From: Streptomyces roseochromogenus subsp. oscitans DS 12.976
GTDB taxonomy: Bacteria; Actinomycetota; Actinomycetes; Streptomycetales; Streptomycetaceae
Direction of reading: 5' to 3'
DNA: 61,748 bases
Assembly (NCBI RefSeq): GCF_000497445.1
Contig: NZ_CM002285.1
Location: forward strand, 4,775,369-4,837,116
Positions 8,241-16,644 of the stretch are shown one piece after another. Position 1 is the stretch's first letter, and every line of letters starts with the position of its first letter. Made by a program: the position numbers and the translations under genes. Below the pieces are notes generated by a model. It made no database searches and was not told the origin of the DNA. It was given only the letters and a program-made list of their open reading frames with translations.

Positions 8241-8660
8241 ATGAACACCACCGCCGTCGCCCCGCTGTCCATCGAGGACGCCGAACTTCTCGTCGCCACG
8301 GCCCGCAGCGCGGCCGAGGACGCCGGGGTCACCGTCAGCGTCACCGTCCTGGACGCCGGCGGCCATCTGCTCTCCTTCCGCCGGGACGACCGTGCCGTGC
8401 TGATCTCCGGCGAGACCAGCACTCGCAAGGCCTACACGGCGCTGCAGCTGAACGCCCCCACCGCCGACCTGGTCGACGCCGTCCAGCCGGGTGGCCTCTT
8501 CCACACGCTGCCCACGGCCCTCGACCGGCCCCTGCTGTTCATCGCGGGCGGTGTGCCCGTCCACCGAGACGGCAGGCTGATCGGCGCGATTGGCGTCGGC
8601 GGCGGTGCGCCCGAGCAGGACCACGGCTTCGCCACCGCGGCCGTGCAGGCTCTCGCCTGA
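8241..8660 (+). CDS. GlcG/HbpS family protein (haem-degrading/haem-binding fold)
   Basis: 139 residues that fit the GlcG/HbpS family (PF03928) almost end to end: VTVLDAGGHLLSFRRDD, STRKAYTALQL, GGVPVHRDGRLIGAIGVGGGAPEQD. Well-studied HbpS is secreted and senses haem and oxidative stress with SenS/SenR; this protein has no signal peptide and no kinase next to it, so a cytoplasmic role is inferred. The ribosome site GAGGAGAG precedes ATG 8241. It follows the MFS gene by 116 bp and may belong to the MarR regulon. Confidence 0.82.
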   Translation: MNTTAVAPLSIEDAELLVATARSAAEDAGVTVSVTVLDAGGHLLSFRRDDRAVLISGETSTRKAYTALQLNAPTADLVDAVQPGGLFHTLPTALDRPLLFIAGGVPVHRDGRLIGAIGVGGGAPEQDHGFATAAVQALA

Positions 8661-8688
8661 TCGCCCACCGCCCAGGGACTACGCCGGC

Positions 8689-9555
8689 TCAGCCGGCGGC
8701 CACGGTCAGCGGTGCGAAGCGCCGCGTCCAGTCCCCCGGGAGATCCGTGATGCCGTACGTCATCACCGCGTTGAAAGCCACGGAGGCCAGCCCTCGCGCC
8801 CTCGCCCAGGTCAGCAGCTCCTCATGGCGCATGTCGATGTCGGTGCGCAGCGGGCGGTCCGTACCGGCGGCCAGGTAGGTGATGAGAGCCTGGGCGGTCT
8901 CCGTGTCCCGGGCGATCAGCGGACCGACGACATGGGTGTCCATGTTCGGCCATGCGGCCGCGTAGCCGATGATCCGGCCGTCCTCCTCAGCCACCCGCAA
9001 CTGGTCGGCGAAGGCGGGCAGCCGGGTGATCAGGGGAGTGCGGTCGACGCCGAACACCTCCTCGTCGAGCCGCAGGACCGAGGGGAGGTCCTCCGCCGTA
9101 GCGGTGCGGGTGAGTACGCGGGGTTCCGGCCCGCCCGGAGTGAAGCGGCCCCTCAGCATCTCCGCCCGGCCCGTCACCTTGAAGCCCAGTTCTTCGTACA
9201 GCGGAAGGCCGTTGGGCGTGGCGTGCAGGGTGAGCGGAGTGGTGCCCATGGTCGACACGACATGGCGCATCAAACGGCGCCCGACGCCCCGGCGGGCATG
9301 ACGTCCGGCCACCAGAACCATGCCGATGGCACCGAGATCCGTGCGCTCCCACGAGCCGTACTCCGTGACGACACACGCGGCGACGAGACCACCCTCAGGG
9401 TCGTCGATGCCGAGTCCCTTCCCGGCGGCAAGGAGGAGTCCCCACTTGTGCTCCTCGCGTGGCCACCCCCGGTCCTCGGACAAGTCGGCGCAGGCGGTGA
9501 GATCGCGAAGCGTCAGGCGGCGGATGGGCAGAGCGGCGAGGGAAGGAGTCGACAC
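8689..9555 (-). CDS. GNAT family acetyltransferase, two tandem domains
   Basis: About 288 residues carrying two GNAT modules. The first has the acetyl-CoA loop ARRGVGRRLMRHVV followed by LPLYEELGFKVTGRAEML. The second, starting near RTATAEDLPSVLRLDEEVFG, is a degenerate acetyltransferase-like domain like that of tandem-GNAT proteins. The start is uncertain: GTG 9555 (VSTPSLAALPIRRLTL) begins just before the conserved fold. Upstream in-frame starts at ATG 9651 and TTG 9657 would add a Cys-rich, unconserved-looking segment reaching within 10 bp of a parS site. The substrate is unknown. Confidence 0.75.
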   Translation of the reverse strand: MSTPSLAALPIRRLTLRDLTACADLSEDRGWPREEHKWGLLLAAGKGLGIDDPEGGLVAACVVTEYGSWERTDLGAIGMVLVAGRHARRGVGRRLMRHVVSTMGTTPLTLHATPNGLPLYEELGFKVTGRAEMLRGRFTPGGPEPRVLTRTATAEDLPSVLRLDEEVFGVDRTPLITRLPAFADQLRVAEEDGRIIGYAAAWPNMDTHVVGPLIARDTETAQALITYLAAGTDRPLRTDIDMRHEELLTWARARGLASVAFNAVMTYGITDLPGDWTRRFAPLTVAAG

Positions 9556-9666
9556 GCAGGTCAGGCTGTCCGACCGGCAGCCCCGGCGTCCACCCGTTTC
9601 GCCGCAGACACACGTGCTTTTGGCCATGCCGTGGCCATATGCACAGCCCATGGACAAGCAGGATGT

Positions 9667-9680
9667 GTTTCACGTGAAAC
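9667..9680. promoter_or_regulatory. parS site (perfect)
   Basis: Exact GTTTCACGTGAAAC, extended symmetrically to TGTGTTTCACGTGAAACACA, in the gap between divergent GNAT and HAD genes and only 26 bp from the HAD start codon. Confidence 0.93.
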
Positions 9681-9705
9681 ACAAGCAGGCGGTTAGCCTC
9701 ACGCC

Positions 9706-10338
9706 ATGGCGAGACTTCATCTCTTCGATCTCGACGGCACGTTGCTGCACGGCAGTACGGCACCGGTGGAAATCTCCCGCCAGTTGGGACTGGAAGCGGA
9801 GACCGTGGCACTGGACCGGGAGATCGCGGAGGGACGGATCGGTCCGCCGGAGTACGCGGCGCAGGTGTACGACCTGTGGGTCGATCTGACCGAGGCGCAG
9901 GTCAGCGCCGCATTCGAGGCGGCTCCTTGGCTGGCCCGCATCTGTGAGGTCTGGGCAGAGATCAGAAACGCGGGCGAATACTGTGCGGTGGTGTCGCTCT
10001 CACCGTCCTTCTTCGTGGAGCGTCTTCTCGACTGGGGTGCGCACGCGGCGCACGGATCCCGCTTCCCGGCCGTGCCGTTCACCGAGCCCGTCGATCCGTC
10101 CGGGGTGCTCAGTGCCGCAGCCAAGGTGACCATAGCGGACCGGCTCTGCGAGGAGTTCCGAGTGGCGCGGGCGGACTGTGTGGCATACGGCGACTCGTCG
10201 TCGGACAAGGACCTGTTCGCTGCCGTACCCATCTCCGTGGCGGTGAATGCGGACACCCATCTGACCGGGCTCGCGACGCACTCCTACACAGGGCGGGATC
10301 TGTGGGATGCCTATGAATTGGTTCGCTGTGCCCGCTAG
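9706..10338 (+). CDS. HAD-superfamily hydrolase, SerB-like
   Basis: 210 residues with all HAD motifs: D8-L-D10-G-T (motif I, nucleophile Asp8), VVSLS (motif II), a lysine in SAAAKVTIADRL (motif III), and AYGDSSSDKDLF (motif IV). The order and helical cap resemble phosphoserine phosphatase and related small-molecule phosphatases (HAD-IB). It starts 26 bp after a perfect parS site. Nothing adjacent points to a specific substrate. Confidence 0.85.
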   Translation: MARLHLFDLDGTLLHGSTAPVEISRQLGLEAETVALDREIAEGRIGPPEYAAQVYDLWVDLTEAQVSAAFEAAPWLARICEVWAEIRNAGEYCAVVSLSPSFFVERLLDWGAHAAHGSRFPAVPFTEPVDPSGVLSAAAKVTIADRLCEEFRVARADCVAYGDSSSDKDLFAAVPISVAVNADTHLTGLATHSYTGRDLWDAYELVRCAR

Positions 10339-10532
10339 CTGAAGGACTTCGCGGTATGCCCTCTTGCCCGATTCGTGAGGGAGTGAGGGGGGACTTGTGT
10401 GTGCGGCGACGGCCGGTAGGGTCGAGTCCGGTTCACGCCGTCCTACGGCTGACCGTCCGCCGGGGGAAGCATGCACCTTCCGGGGTGGAGGTGCGCAGAC
10501 CGACCGCAAGACGTTCGAGGCGAGGGCACACC

Positions 10533-11960
10533 ATGGACACTCCGACCACCACGTCGGGGGAGAACGGCATGTCGGGCGGGGGCGATTGGTTTACGCCACG
10601 CAAGACAGCACCGGCCTCGCCCCCGCACTCTGACCAGGAGAGGCACCAAGCAAGCCCGCGCCCGGCGGACGTACCCTCCGGGCAGCCGATGGCCGCACCC
10701 GCCACGCAGTCGGCGGCTGCAGCCGCCCGGCAGCCGGTGGCCGTACCCGTTCCGCACCCGGCGGACCCACTCGCCCCGCAGCCGATGGCTGCACCGGCCA
10801 GAGAGCGTGTGCCGGCGCAGCGGGTGGCGGTGGCCGACGAGGAGGGTTCTCCGGACGCGATCCTCATACGCCGCACGATGTCCGAGATAGGCCCGGTCGC
10901 CGACAAGGTCGCCTCCTATTTCTATGCGCTGCTCTTCGTCCGCCGTCCCGATCTGCGCGTGCTGTTTCCGCCCGCGATGGACATGCAGCGGGACCGCCTG
11001 CTGAAGGCGCTGCTCACCGCGGCCGAGCACCTGGACAACACGCCGGTCCTCGTCGACTACCTGCAGAACCTCGGCCGTGGGCACCGTAAGTACGGGACAC
11101 GTGCCGAGGACTATCCGGCCGTCGGGGAGTGCCTGATCGGTTCGTTGAGCAAGTACGCCGCCGCCGTATGGGACCCGGAGACCGAGGCGGCCTGGGTGCG
11201 GGCCTACACAACGATCTCCCAGGTCATGATCGATTCTGCGGCGGCGGACGCATTGCGGTCCCCGGCCTGGTGGCACGCCGAGGTCGTCACCCATGACCTC
11301 AGAACCCCCGACGTGGCGATCCTCACCGTCCGCCCGGACCAGCCCTATCCCTTCCTCGCCGGCCAGTACACGAGCATCGAGACACCCTGGTGGCCACGGG
11401 TGTGGCGGCACTATTCCTTCGCCTCCGCGCCCCGCTCGGACGGCCTGCTGACCTTCCATGTGAAGGCAGTGCCGGCCGGCTGGGTCTCCAACGCGCTGGT
11501 GCACCGTGCCCGGCCCGGAGACGTCATCCGCCTCGGCCCGCCCACCGGCTCCATGACCGTCGACCACACGACCGACAGCGGCCTGCTCTGCCTGGGCGGC
11601 GGCACCGGCATAGCGCCCATCAAGGCCCTGGTCGAGGATGTCGCCGAGCATGGAGCACGCAGACCTGTCGAGGTGTTCTACGGCGCCCGCACCGACCACG
11701 ACCTCTACGAGATCGACACCATGCTCCGGCTCCAGCAGAGCCACTCCTGGCTGTCGGTCCGGGCGATCATCGACCAGCAGGCGCGCCTCCAGCTTCCCGA
11801 AGCTCTTCGCGACTACGGCCCCTGGAACGAGTACGACGCCTATCTCTCCGGCCCGCCAGGCATGATCCGCAGCGGCGTCGACATGCTCCGGGGCTTCGGC
11901 ATCCCGTCGAGCCGCATACGGCACGACGCGGTGGAGGAACTGCTCGTCGTCGGAAACTGA
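10533..11960 (+). CDS. Flavohaemoglobin-like protein with globin, FAD and NAD(P) domains
   Basis: 475 residues. A Pro/Ala/Gln-rich disordered leader (about 1-105) with near-repeats of QPMAAPA precedes a globin domain whose proximal haem ligand is probably H184 (LGRGHRKYG). A ferredoxin-reductase module follows: FAD-binding R292-H-Y-S295, then the nucleotide loop GGGTGIAP at 355-362. This layout is that of Hmp-type NO dioxygenases, which turn NO and O2 into nitrate with NAD(P)H. The ATG at 10533 is chosen because the frame upstream to 10356 has no family character. The disordered leader is longer than in standard Hmp (about 400 residues). Confidence 0.85.
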   Translation: MDTPTTTSGENGMSGGGDWFTPRKTAPASPPHSDQERHQASPRPADVPSGQPMAAPATQSAAAAARQPVAVPVPHPADPLAPQPMAAPARERVPAQRVAVADEEGSPDAILIRRTMSEIGPVADKVASYFYALLFVRRPDLRVLFPPAMDMQRDRLLKALLTAAEHLDNTPVLVDYLQNLGRGHRKYGTRAEDYPAVGECLIGSLSKYAAAVWDPETEAAWVRAYTTISQVMIDSAAADALRSPAWWHAEVVTHDLRTPDVAILTVRPDQPYPFLAGQYTSIETPWWPRVWRHYSFASAPRSDGLLTFHVKAVPAGWVSNALVHRARPGDVIRLGPPTGSMTVDHTTDSGLLCLGGGTGIAPIKALVEDVAEHGARRPVEVFYGARTDHDLYEIDTMLRLQQSHSWLSVRAIIDQQARLQLPEALRDYGPWNEYDAYLSGPPGMIRSGVDMLRGFGIPSSRIRHDAVEELLVVGN

Positions 11961-11965
11961 GCGCC

Positions 11966-12448
11966 CTAACCGAGATCGGGAGCGTGCATGGCGCGCACCC
12001 CCTCGATGTTGCCGTCCAGATAGTGGCGCAGCGAGAGCGGGACGAGGTGGACGGAGGCGATGCCGACGCGGGTGAAGGGGACGCGGACGATCTCGTACTC
12101 ACCGGCTGGCTCTTCCACTTCGGGGCCGTGCCGCAGGGCCGGGTCCATGGACTCCAGCCGGCAGACGAAGAAGTGCTGCACCTTCACGCCGGTCGCGCCG
12201 CCGTCCTCGCCGATGTGTTCGACGGTATCCACGAAGCACGGCACCACGTCCGTGATCTTGGCGCCGAGTTCCTCGGACACCTCCCGGTGCAGTGCGTCGA
12301 CGACGGTCGGGTCCCCGGGCTCGACCCCGCCACCGGGAGTGACCCAGTAGGGATCGACGCCGGGCTTGGTGCGCTTGATCAGGATCAGGTCGTCACCGTC
12401 CAGAAGAACGGCACGGGCGGTGCGCTTGACCACGGGTCGGACGGTCAT
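11966..12448 (-). CDS. Nudix hydrolase
   Basis: 160 residues with a near-canonical Nudix box: GGGVEPGDPTVVDALHREVSEELG, in which REVSEELG supplies the metal-binding glutamates and Asp replaces the first Glu. The family cleaves nucleoside diphosphates linked to other groups. The start MTVRPVVKRTARAVLL at 12448 fits family length; a longer frame upstream runs through a parS-like site and is not supported. It is convergent with the flavohaemoglobin-like gene, 5 bp apart. Confidence 0.88.
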   Translation of the reverse strand: MTVRPVVKRTARAVLLDGDDLILIKRTKPGVDPYWVTPGGGVEPGDPTVVDALHREVSEELGAKITDVVPCFVDTVEHIGEDGGATGVKVQHFFVCRLESMDPALRHGPEVEEPAGEYEIVRVPFTRVGIASVHLVPLSLRHYLDGNIEGVRAMHAPDLG

Positions 12449-12469
12449 GGGAGAAATGTGGCCCGGCTG

Positions 12470-12483
12470 GTTCCACGTGAAAC
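12470..12483. promoter_or_regulatory. parS-like site, one mismatch (GTTCCACGTGAAAC)
   Basis: Matches the parS palindrome at 13 of 14 positions. It lies 21 bp upstream of the Nudix start codon, so bound ParB would sit on that promoter. Confidence 0.8.
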
Positions 12484-12536
12484 ATCGCAAGACGGCACTG
12501 CTCGACCGCCGTGGGTGCGTGCTGTGCCGGAGGGCC

Positions 12537-13442
12537 TCAGCACCAGGCCGCACCGGCCCGCAGAAGCCACTCGTGGGCCCGCGCTATATGCGGCATGGCG
12601 AGGGTGCCGGTGCGCACCACCAGAAAGTAGGTGCGCAGCGGTGGTACCACCGGGTCGTTAAGGGGCGCGACCGTGCCGTTGTCGAGGGCTGCGGCGCACA
12701 GATAGCGGGGCAGCACCGCTAATCCGGCACCCGCGATCGCACAGGCGAGCACCGCCCGGAGATCCGGGACGATGACCGTGCCCGAGGCGGCCGGGCGGGA
12801 GTCGAAGACGGAGGCCCAGTAGCGCGAGACGAAGGGCAGCGATTCGTGGACCTCGACGACGGGCAGGTTTTCCAGTGCCTGCGCGCCCTTGAGGCGTAGC
12901 GCCTCCGCATCGATCCGCTCCGTCCAGCGAGGGGCGGCGACCAGCACATGCTCCTCGTCGCAGAGCGGAGTCGCGGTGAGCAGAGCACCGCGCGGGCGGG
13001 CCGTGCTGATGGCCAGATCATGGTGTCCGGAGGCCAGTCCCTCAAGCGCTTCTTCTGCCGTACCGAAGGAGGCGCGGAGCGCGAACCCCTGGCCGTCGTC
13101 ACCGGTCAGCTCCGTCAGAGCGGGCAGAGCGCGTTCGGCGGTGAACTCGGGCGGGCCGGCGAGGTGCAGGGTTCTGAGGGAGGAATCGTCGTCCAGGCCG
13201 CTCTCGGCTATCTCCACCAGGGCGTCGAGATGGGGCGCTGCCTTGTGCGCGAGTTCGTCGCCGATGGTCGTCGGGGTGACTCCGCGCGCCTGGCGGAGGA
13301 AGAGAGGCTTGCCCAGCTGTCGTTCCAGCGTGCGGATCTGCGAGGTGACGGCGGGCTGGGAGAGGCCGAGCAGAGCGGCGGCGCGGGTGAAGGAACCAGC
13401 CCGGTGCACAGTGACGAAGGTGCGCAGCAAGGCCAGGTCCAT
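12537..13442 (-). CDS. LysR family transcriptional regulator
   Basis: 301 residues. The N-terminal winged HTH (MDLALLRTFVTVHRAGSFTRAAALLGLSQPAVTSQIRTLERQLGKPLFLR) is diagnostic, followed by a complete periplasmic-binding-like effector domain. LysR proteins often control a divergent gene, but here the DNA upstream faces the 3' end of the PLP-lyase gene, so the target is not local or is the regulator itself. A small AT-rich patch at 13490-13510 may hold its promoter. Confidence 0.92.
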   Translation of the reverse strand: MDLALLRTFVTVHRAGSFTRAAALLGLSQPAVTSQIRTLERQLGKPLFLRQARGVTPTTIGDELAHKAAPHLDALVEIAESGLDDDSSLRTLHLAGPPEFTAERALPALTELTGDDGQGFALRASFGTAEEALEGLASGHHDLAISTARPRGALLTATPLCDEEHVLVAAPRWTERIDAEALRLKGAQALENLPVVEVHESLPFVSRYWASVFDSRPAASGTVIVPDLRAVLACAIAGAGLAVLPRYLCAAALDNGTVAPLNDPVVPPLRTYFLVVRTGTLAMPHIARAHEWLLRAGAAWC

Positions 13443-13595
13443 GGCGTGCCCTCCCCTAGATCTCTGCCCTCCTTCGGCCCCCAGGCAGGCCCTAACTATA
13501 AATAAGTCGATAGGTCTCTGTCGCTAGCGTGATTGGACACTGACAGAGAGTCAACTAGCCTTGTTCGCGCGGTTCTTGGCGGGCGGGAACCGAAG

Positions 13596-13630
13596 ACGGT
13601 CCGAGCCACGAGGGGGGAGGCTCGGACCGT
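13596..13630 (-). terminator. Terminator after the holin-like/PTP/PLP-lyase operon
   Basis: A perfect 12-bp stem (13596-13607 with 13619-13630) with an 11-nt loop lies 33 bp past the stop of the PLP-lyase gene. Its symmetry means it could act in both directions. Confidence 0.75.
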
Positions 13631-13662
13631 CGTGCGCGCTCAGCGGGCGGGTGGGCAGGGGC

Positions 13663-14811
13663 TCACTCGGCGGACTCGTCCAGGGCCCGCAGCACATCGG
13701 CGATCAGGTCCTCGGGGTCCTCGGCACCCACGGACATTCGGATGAAGCCCTCCGGGACCGCGTCCCCGCCCCAGCGGCGGCGGCGCTCGGCCGTGGACCG
13801 CACGCCGCCGAAGCTCGTCGCGTCCTCCACCAGGCGCAGGGCCTGGAGAAATCGCTCCGCACGCGCGCGCGTGGGCAGCGTGAAGGAGACCACGCAGCCG
13901 AAGCGGCGCATCTGCAGTGAGGCGATCTTGTGCGAGGGGTCGCCGGGCAGCCCGGGATAGCGCAGGTCGGACACCTCGGGCCGCTGCTTCAGGGTCTGCG
14001 CGACCTCGAGGGCGGTGGCGTTCTGGCGGTCGACGCGCAGCTGGAGCGTGGCGATGGACCGGTGTGCGAGCCAGGCTTCCATGGGCCCGGAGATCGCGCC
14101 GACGATCTTGCGCCAGCGCCGTACGGCGGTCATCGCCTCGGCGTCGCGGCCGGCGACGTAGCCCAGCAGCAGATCGCCGTGGCCGGTGAGCTGCTTGGTG
14201 CCGCTGGCCACGGAAAAGTCGGCTCCCAGCTCCAGCGGGCGCTGCCCGAGCGGAGTGGCGAGGGTGTTGTCGACGGCCACCAGGGCGCCCTGCGCATGGG
14301 CCGCCGCCACCAGCCTCCGGATGTCACACACGTCCAGCCCCGGGTTCGACGGGGACTCGATCCACAGCAGCCGGGCGCCGTCGAGGACCTCCAGCTGGCC
14401 GTCGCCACCGGTGGGCGCCGTGCGCACCTCGATGCCGTACGCCTCCAGCTGGGTGCGGACCAGCGGCAGCACCTGGTAGCCGTCGGAGGGCAGCACGACC
14501 GCGTCCCCGGCGCGCAGCTGGGAGAACAGCACGGAGGAGATCGCCGCCATGCCGGAGGCGAAGACGAGCGTCTCGACGTCGTCCTGCCCGGGCGCCTCCA
14601 GCTCGCCGACGGCTCGCTCCAGCAGGGTCCAGGTCGGGTTGTCGTCACGGCCGTACGCGTACGGGACCGTCACCTCGCCGGGCAGGTGGAAGTGCGCCGC
14701 GAACACCGGTCCGGGCAGGGTCGGCTCGTGCTTGACCGGCTCGGGCAGTCCCGCGCGTACCGCGCGCGTGCCGTCGCCGGTGCGACCCGCGTCCTCGGGG
14801 GAGTTGCTCAT
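13663..14811 (-). CDS. Cystathionine gamma-lyase/synthase-like PLP enzyme
   Basis: 382 residues of the Cys/Met-metabolism PLP family (PF01053). The Schiff-base lysine is K206 in SGTKQLTGHGD, with FASGMAAISSV upstream and LWIESPSNPGLDVCDI contacting PLP. The family makes or breaks cystathionine and related gamma-substituted amino acids; lyase versus synthase is not decided by sequence alone. ATG 14811 overlaps the tyrosine phosphatase stop as ATGA, so translation is coupled. Third gene of a three-gene operon. Confidence 0.88.
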   Translation of the reverse strand: MSNSPEDAGRTGDGTRAVRAGLPEPVKHEPTLPGPVFAAHFHLPGEVTVPYAYGRDDNPTWTLLERAVGELEAPGQDDVETLVFASGMAAISSVLFSQLRAGDAVVLPSDGYQVLPLVRTQLEAYGIEVRTAPTGGDGQLEVLDGARLLWIESPSNPGLDVCDIRRLVAAAHAQGALVAVDNTLATPLGQRPLELGADFSVASGTKQLTGHGDLLLGYVAGRDAEAMTAVRRWRKIVGAISGPMEAWLAHRSIATLQLRVDRQNATALEVAQTLKQRPEVSDLRYPGLPGDPSHKIASLQMRRFGCVVSFTLPTRARAERFLQALRLVEDATSFGGVRSTAERRRRWGGDAVPEGFIRMSVGAEDPEDLIADVLRALDESAE

Positions 14812-15299
14812 GCGGCCCGCCCTCCCAGCTGCTCGCGTACGGCGGTGAGCAGACCGGCGCTCGCCGTCTCCACCATCTTGAGGCACTCCTCGAAGCCGTC
14901 CCGGCGTCCGTAGTACGGATCTGGGACGTCGAGGTCGTCATCGGCAGCGGGGTCGTAGGAGCGCAGCAGGCGGACCTTGCGCGCGTCCTCCTCGGTCGGT
15001 GCGAGGCGGCGCAGGGCCTTGAGGTGGCCGGTGTCGAGGGCGATCACGAGATCGAGGCGGGAGAACCACGAAGGCTCGAACTGGCGGGCGATGTGATCAC
15101 TGTCGTAACCGTGTTCTTCGAGGACCGAGATGGTGCGCGGGTCGGCGGGCTCGCCCTCGTGCCAGCCGCCGGTGCCGGCGCTGTCGACCTCCACCCGGTC
15201 CTCAAGCCCGGCCTCCGTCACCCTCGCGCGGAAGACGGACTCGGCCATCGGGGAACGGCAGATGTTTCCGGTGCACACGAAGCAGACGCGGTAGGTCAT
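14808..15299 (-). CDS. ptpA: Low-molecular-weight protein tyrosine phosphatase
   Basis: 163 residues with the catalytic loop C9-T-G-N-I-C-R15-S (C-x5-R), where C9 is the nucleophile, and the general-acid loop DVPDPYYG. It dephosphorylates phosphotyrosine proteins; the S. coelicolor counterpart PtpA has been linked to antibiotic production. It starts 7 bp after the holin-like gene and its stop overlaps the start of the PLP lyase (ATGA), giving tight coupling. Confidence 0.92.
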   Translation of the reverse strand: MTYRVCFVCTGNICRSPMAESVFRARVTEAGLEDRVEVDSAGTGGWHEGEPADPRTISVLEEHGYDSDHIARQFEPSWFSRLDLVIALDTGHLKALRRLAPTEEDARKVRLLRSYDPAADDDLDVPDPYYGRRDGFEECLKMVETASAGLLTAVREQLGGRAA

Positions 15300-15306
15300 G
15301 GTGTGC

Positions 15307-15684
15307 TCAGTCCTCGTCGGGCAGGACGACGTGCAACGCCCAGGAGACCACGGAGACGATCAGACCGCCGACGACGGCCGTCCAGAAGCCCTGCACATGG
15401 AAGCTCAGGTTGAGCTTGCCGCACACCCACGAGGTCAGCAGCAGCATCAGCGCGTTGACGACCAGGGTGATCAGGCCCAGGGTCAGGATGAACAGCGGGA
15501 AGGTGAGGACCTTCACGATGGGCTTGACCAGCCAGTTCACCAGGCCGAAGATCAGCGCGACGACGATCAGCGTTCCGGCCTTCTTGGCCGTGCTGTCACC
15601 GGTAAGAGTGATCTTGTCCAGCAGCCACACGGCAACCGCCAGGGCGCCCGCGTTGGCGATCGTCTTGACTACAAAATTCTTCAT
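15307..15684 (-). CDS. YvlD/phage-holin-family small membrane protein
   Basis: 125 residues with four hydrophobic segments (AGALAVAVWLLDKI, GTLIVVALIFGLVNWLV, LFILTLGLITLVVNALMLLL, GFWTAVVGGLIVSVVSW), matching the YvlD family (PF04020). These are chromosomal envelope proteins of unclear function, called holin-like only by topology. ATG 15684 (MKNFVVKTIANAG) is the natural start; the frame upstream is basic and unconserved. First gene of the operon with ptpA and the PLP lyase. Confidence 0.85.
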   Translation of the reverse strand: MKNFVVKTIANAGALAVAVWLLDKITLTGDSTAKKAGTLIVVALIFGLVNWLVKPIVKVLTFPLFILTLGLITLVVNALMLLLTSWVCGKLNLSFHVQGFWTAVVGGLIVSVVSWALHVVLPDED

Positions 15685-15725
15685 GTGTCTGATCGTGGCA
15701 GACCGGATCCGAACCGAGCAGTGAG

Positions 15726-16061
15726 ATGAGGGCGACAGCGGCGATGAAGGCATTCCGGCTGGACGAACTGGAGGCGGAGCGCGCCGCCAACGAGGGGGCC
15801 TACCTTCAGTTCCTGCGGGAGCGGAACATGTCCGTCGGCCTGTACGCGCTCAATGCGGGCGAGCACGACCCGCAGAAGCCGCACAACCAGGACGAGGTGT
15901 ACTTCGTTGTGAGCGGCCGGGCGTCGATCACGGTCGGACTGGAGACGACCGAGGTGGCGCGGGGCAGCGTCGTGTACGTACCGGCCGGAGTCGCCCACAA
16001 GTTCCACCACATCAGCGAGGACCTGAGGGTTCTCGTCGTCTTCTCTCCGCCCGAGGCGTGA
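15726..16061 (+). CDS. Small cupin-domain protein
   Basis: 111 residues forming a single cupin barrel. Motif 1 is H-D-P-Q-K-P-H-N-Q-D-E-V-Y-F-V-V-S-G with two His and one Glu as likely metal ligands, and motif 2 ends in PAGVAHKF with the third His. An internal ATG at 15744 (MKAFRLDELEAERAA) is an equally good start. Divergent from the holin-like gene, 41 bp away. The reaction or ligand is unknown. Confidence 0.85.
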   Translation: MRATAAMKAFRLDELEAERAANEGAYLQFLRERNMSVGLYALNAGEHDPQKPHNQDEVYFVVSGRASITVGLETTEVARGSVVYVPAGVAHKFHHISEDLRVLVVFSPPEA

Positions 16062-16212
16062 GTCCGGATCCGGGGTTCCCTAGGGGACAGGTCAGGGGAG
16101 GACAAGGGACGCGAGGCCCCCGCGGGACCCCCTGCCGGCCCTAGCATCGAGTGCAGAACACCAAACGCTGTACCGAGAACCCAGACGTACGACAACGCAA
16201 AGGACAAGGGCG

Positions 16213-16425
16213 ATGCGAGAGATCTTCGCGGGACTTCCGTGGTGGGTGAAGTGGGTCGCGGTGCCGGTCATCGCCCTGGTCGTGTTCGGCGGCCTGATAG
16301 CGACCGTGGTCGGATTCGTGATCACTCTGCTCTTCAAGGCGCTGATCTTCGTCGCGCTGGTCGGCGGACTCATCTACATCGTGCGCAAGTTCCTGTCGAA
16401 CTCCTCGTCACGCAGCGACTGGTGA
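16213..16425 (+). CDS. Small membrane protein (DUF5326-like)
   Basis: 70 residues, almost all in two membrane helices (VAVPVIALVVFGGLIATVVGF and FKALIFVALVGGLIYIV), with a Trp-rich start (MREIFAGLPWWVKW) and a Ser-rich tail. Matches the streptomycete DUF5326 type by appearance. Function unknown. Confidence 0.8.
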   Translation: MREIFAGLPWWVKWVAVPVIALVVFGGLIATVVGFVITLLFKALIFVALVGGLIYIVRKFLSNSSSRSDW

Positions 16426-16486
16426 CGGACGCGGGGACCGGTGACCGGCAACGGCGCCACCGGTTCCCGGCAAGGCGAGCACGCGT

Positions 16487-16580
16487 TTCCCTCGGGGGAG
16501 GGAAGTTTCCCCGTGACGCCGTCTGCGTGCGGTGGCAGACGGTTAGAGTCCGGAACTCCCGCGGGGTCCGGCCCCGCGGG
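16487..16580 (+). terminator. Series of three hairpins between DUF5326-like gene and ssgR
   Basis: Three hairpins in a row: 16487-16493 with 16498-16504 (7-bp stem), 16519-16526 with 16535-16542 (8 bp), and 16558-16566 with 16572-16580 (9 bp, perfect). The last is the best terminator candidate. All are within the 219-bp gap and end 65 bp before ssgR. Confidence 0.5.
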
Positions 16581-16644
16581 CGGCGCAGATCCCCTCCGTG
16601 CTTTTCCTCCGCACGGGCTGCCCCTCGTGCTCCGGGAGTGACCC

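Noticed and set aside
9556..9657. N-terminal Cys-rich extension of the tandem-GNAT protein
   Set aside because: No ribosome site, unusual composition, and it runs to within 10 bp of a perfect parS; a GTG at 9555 fits the fold better.
13530..13560. RecA-NDp-like string (CTGTCAGTG on the minus strand) before the LysR gene
   Set aside because: First base differs and no TANNNT lies at the required distance.
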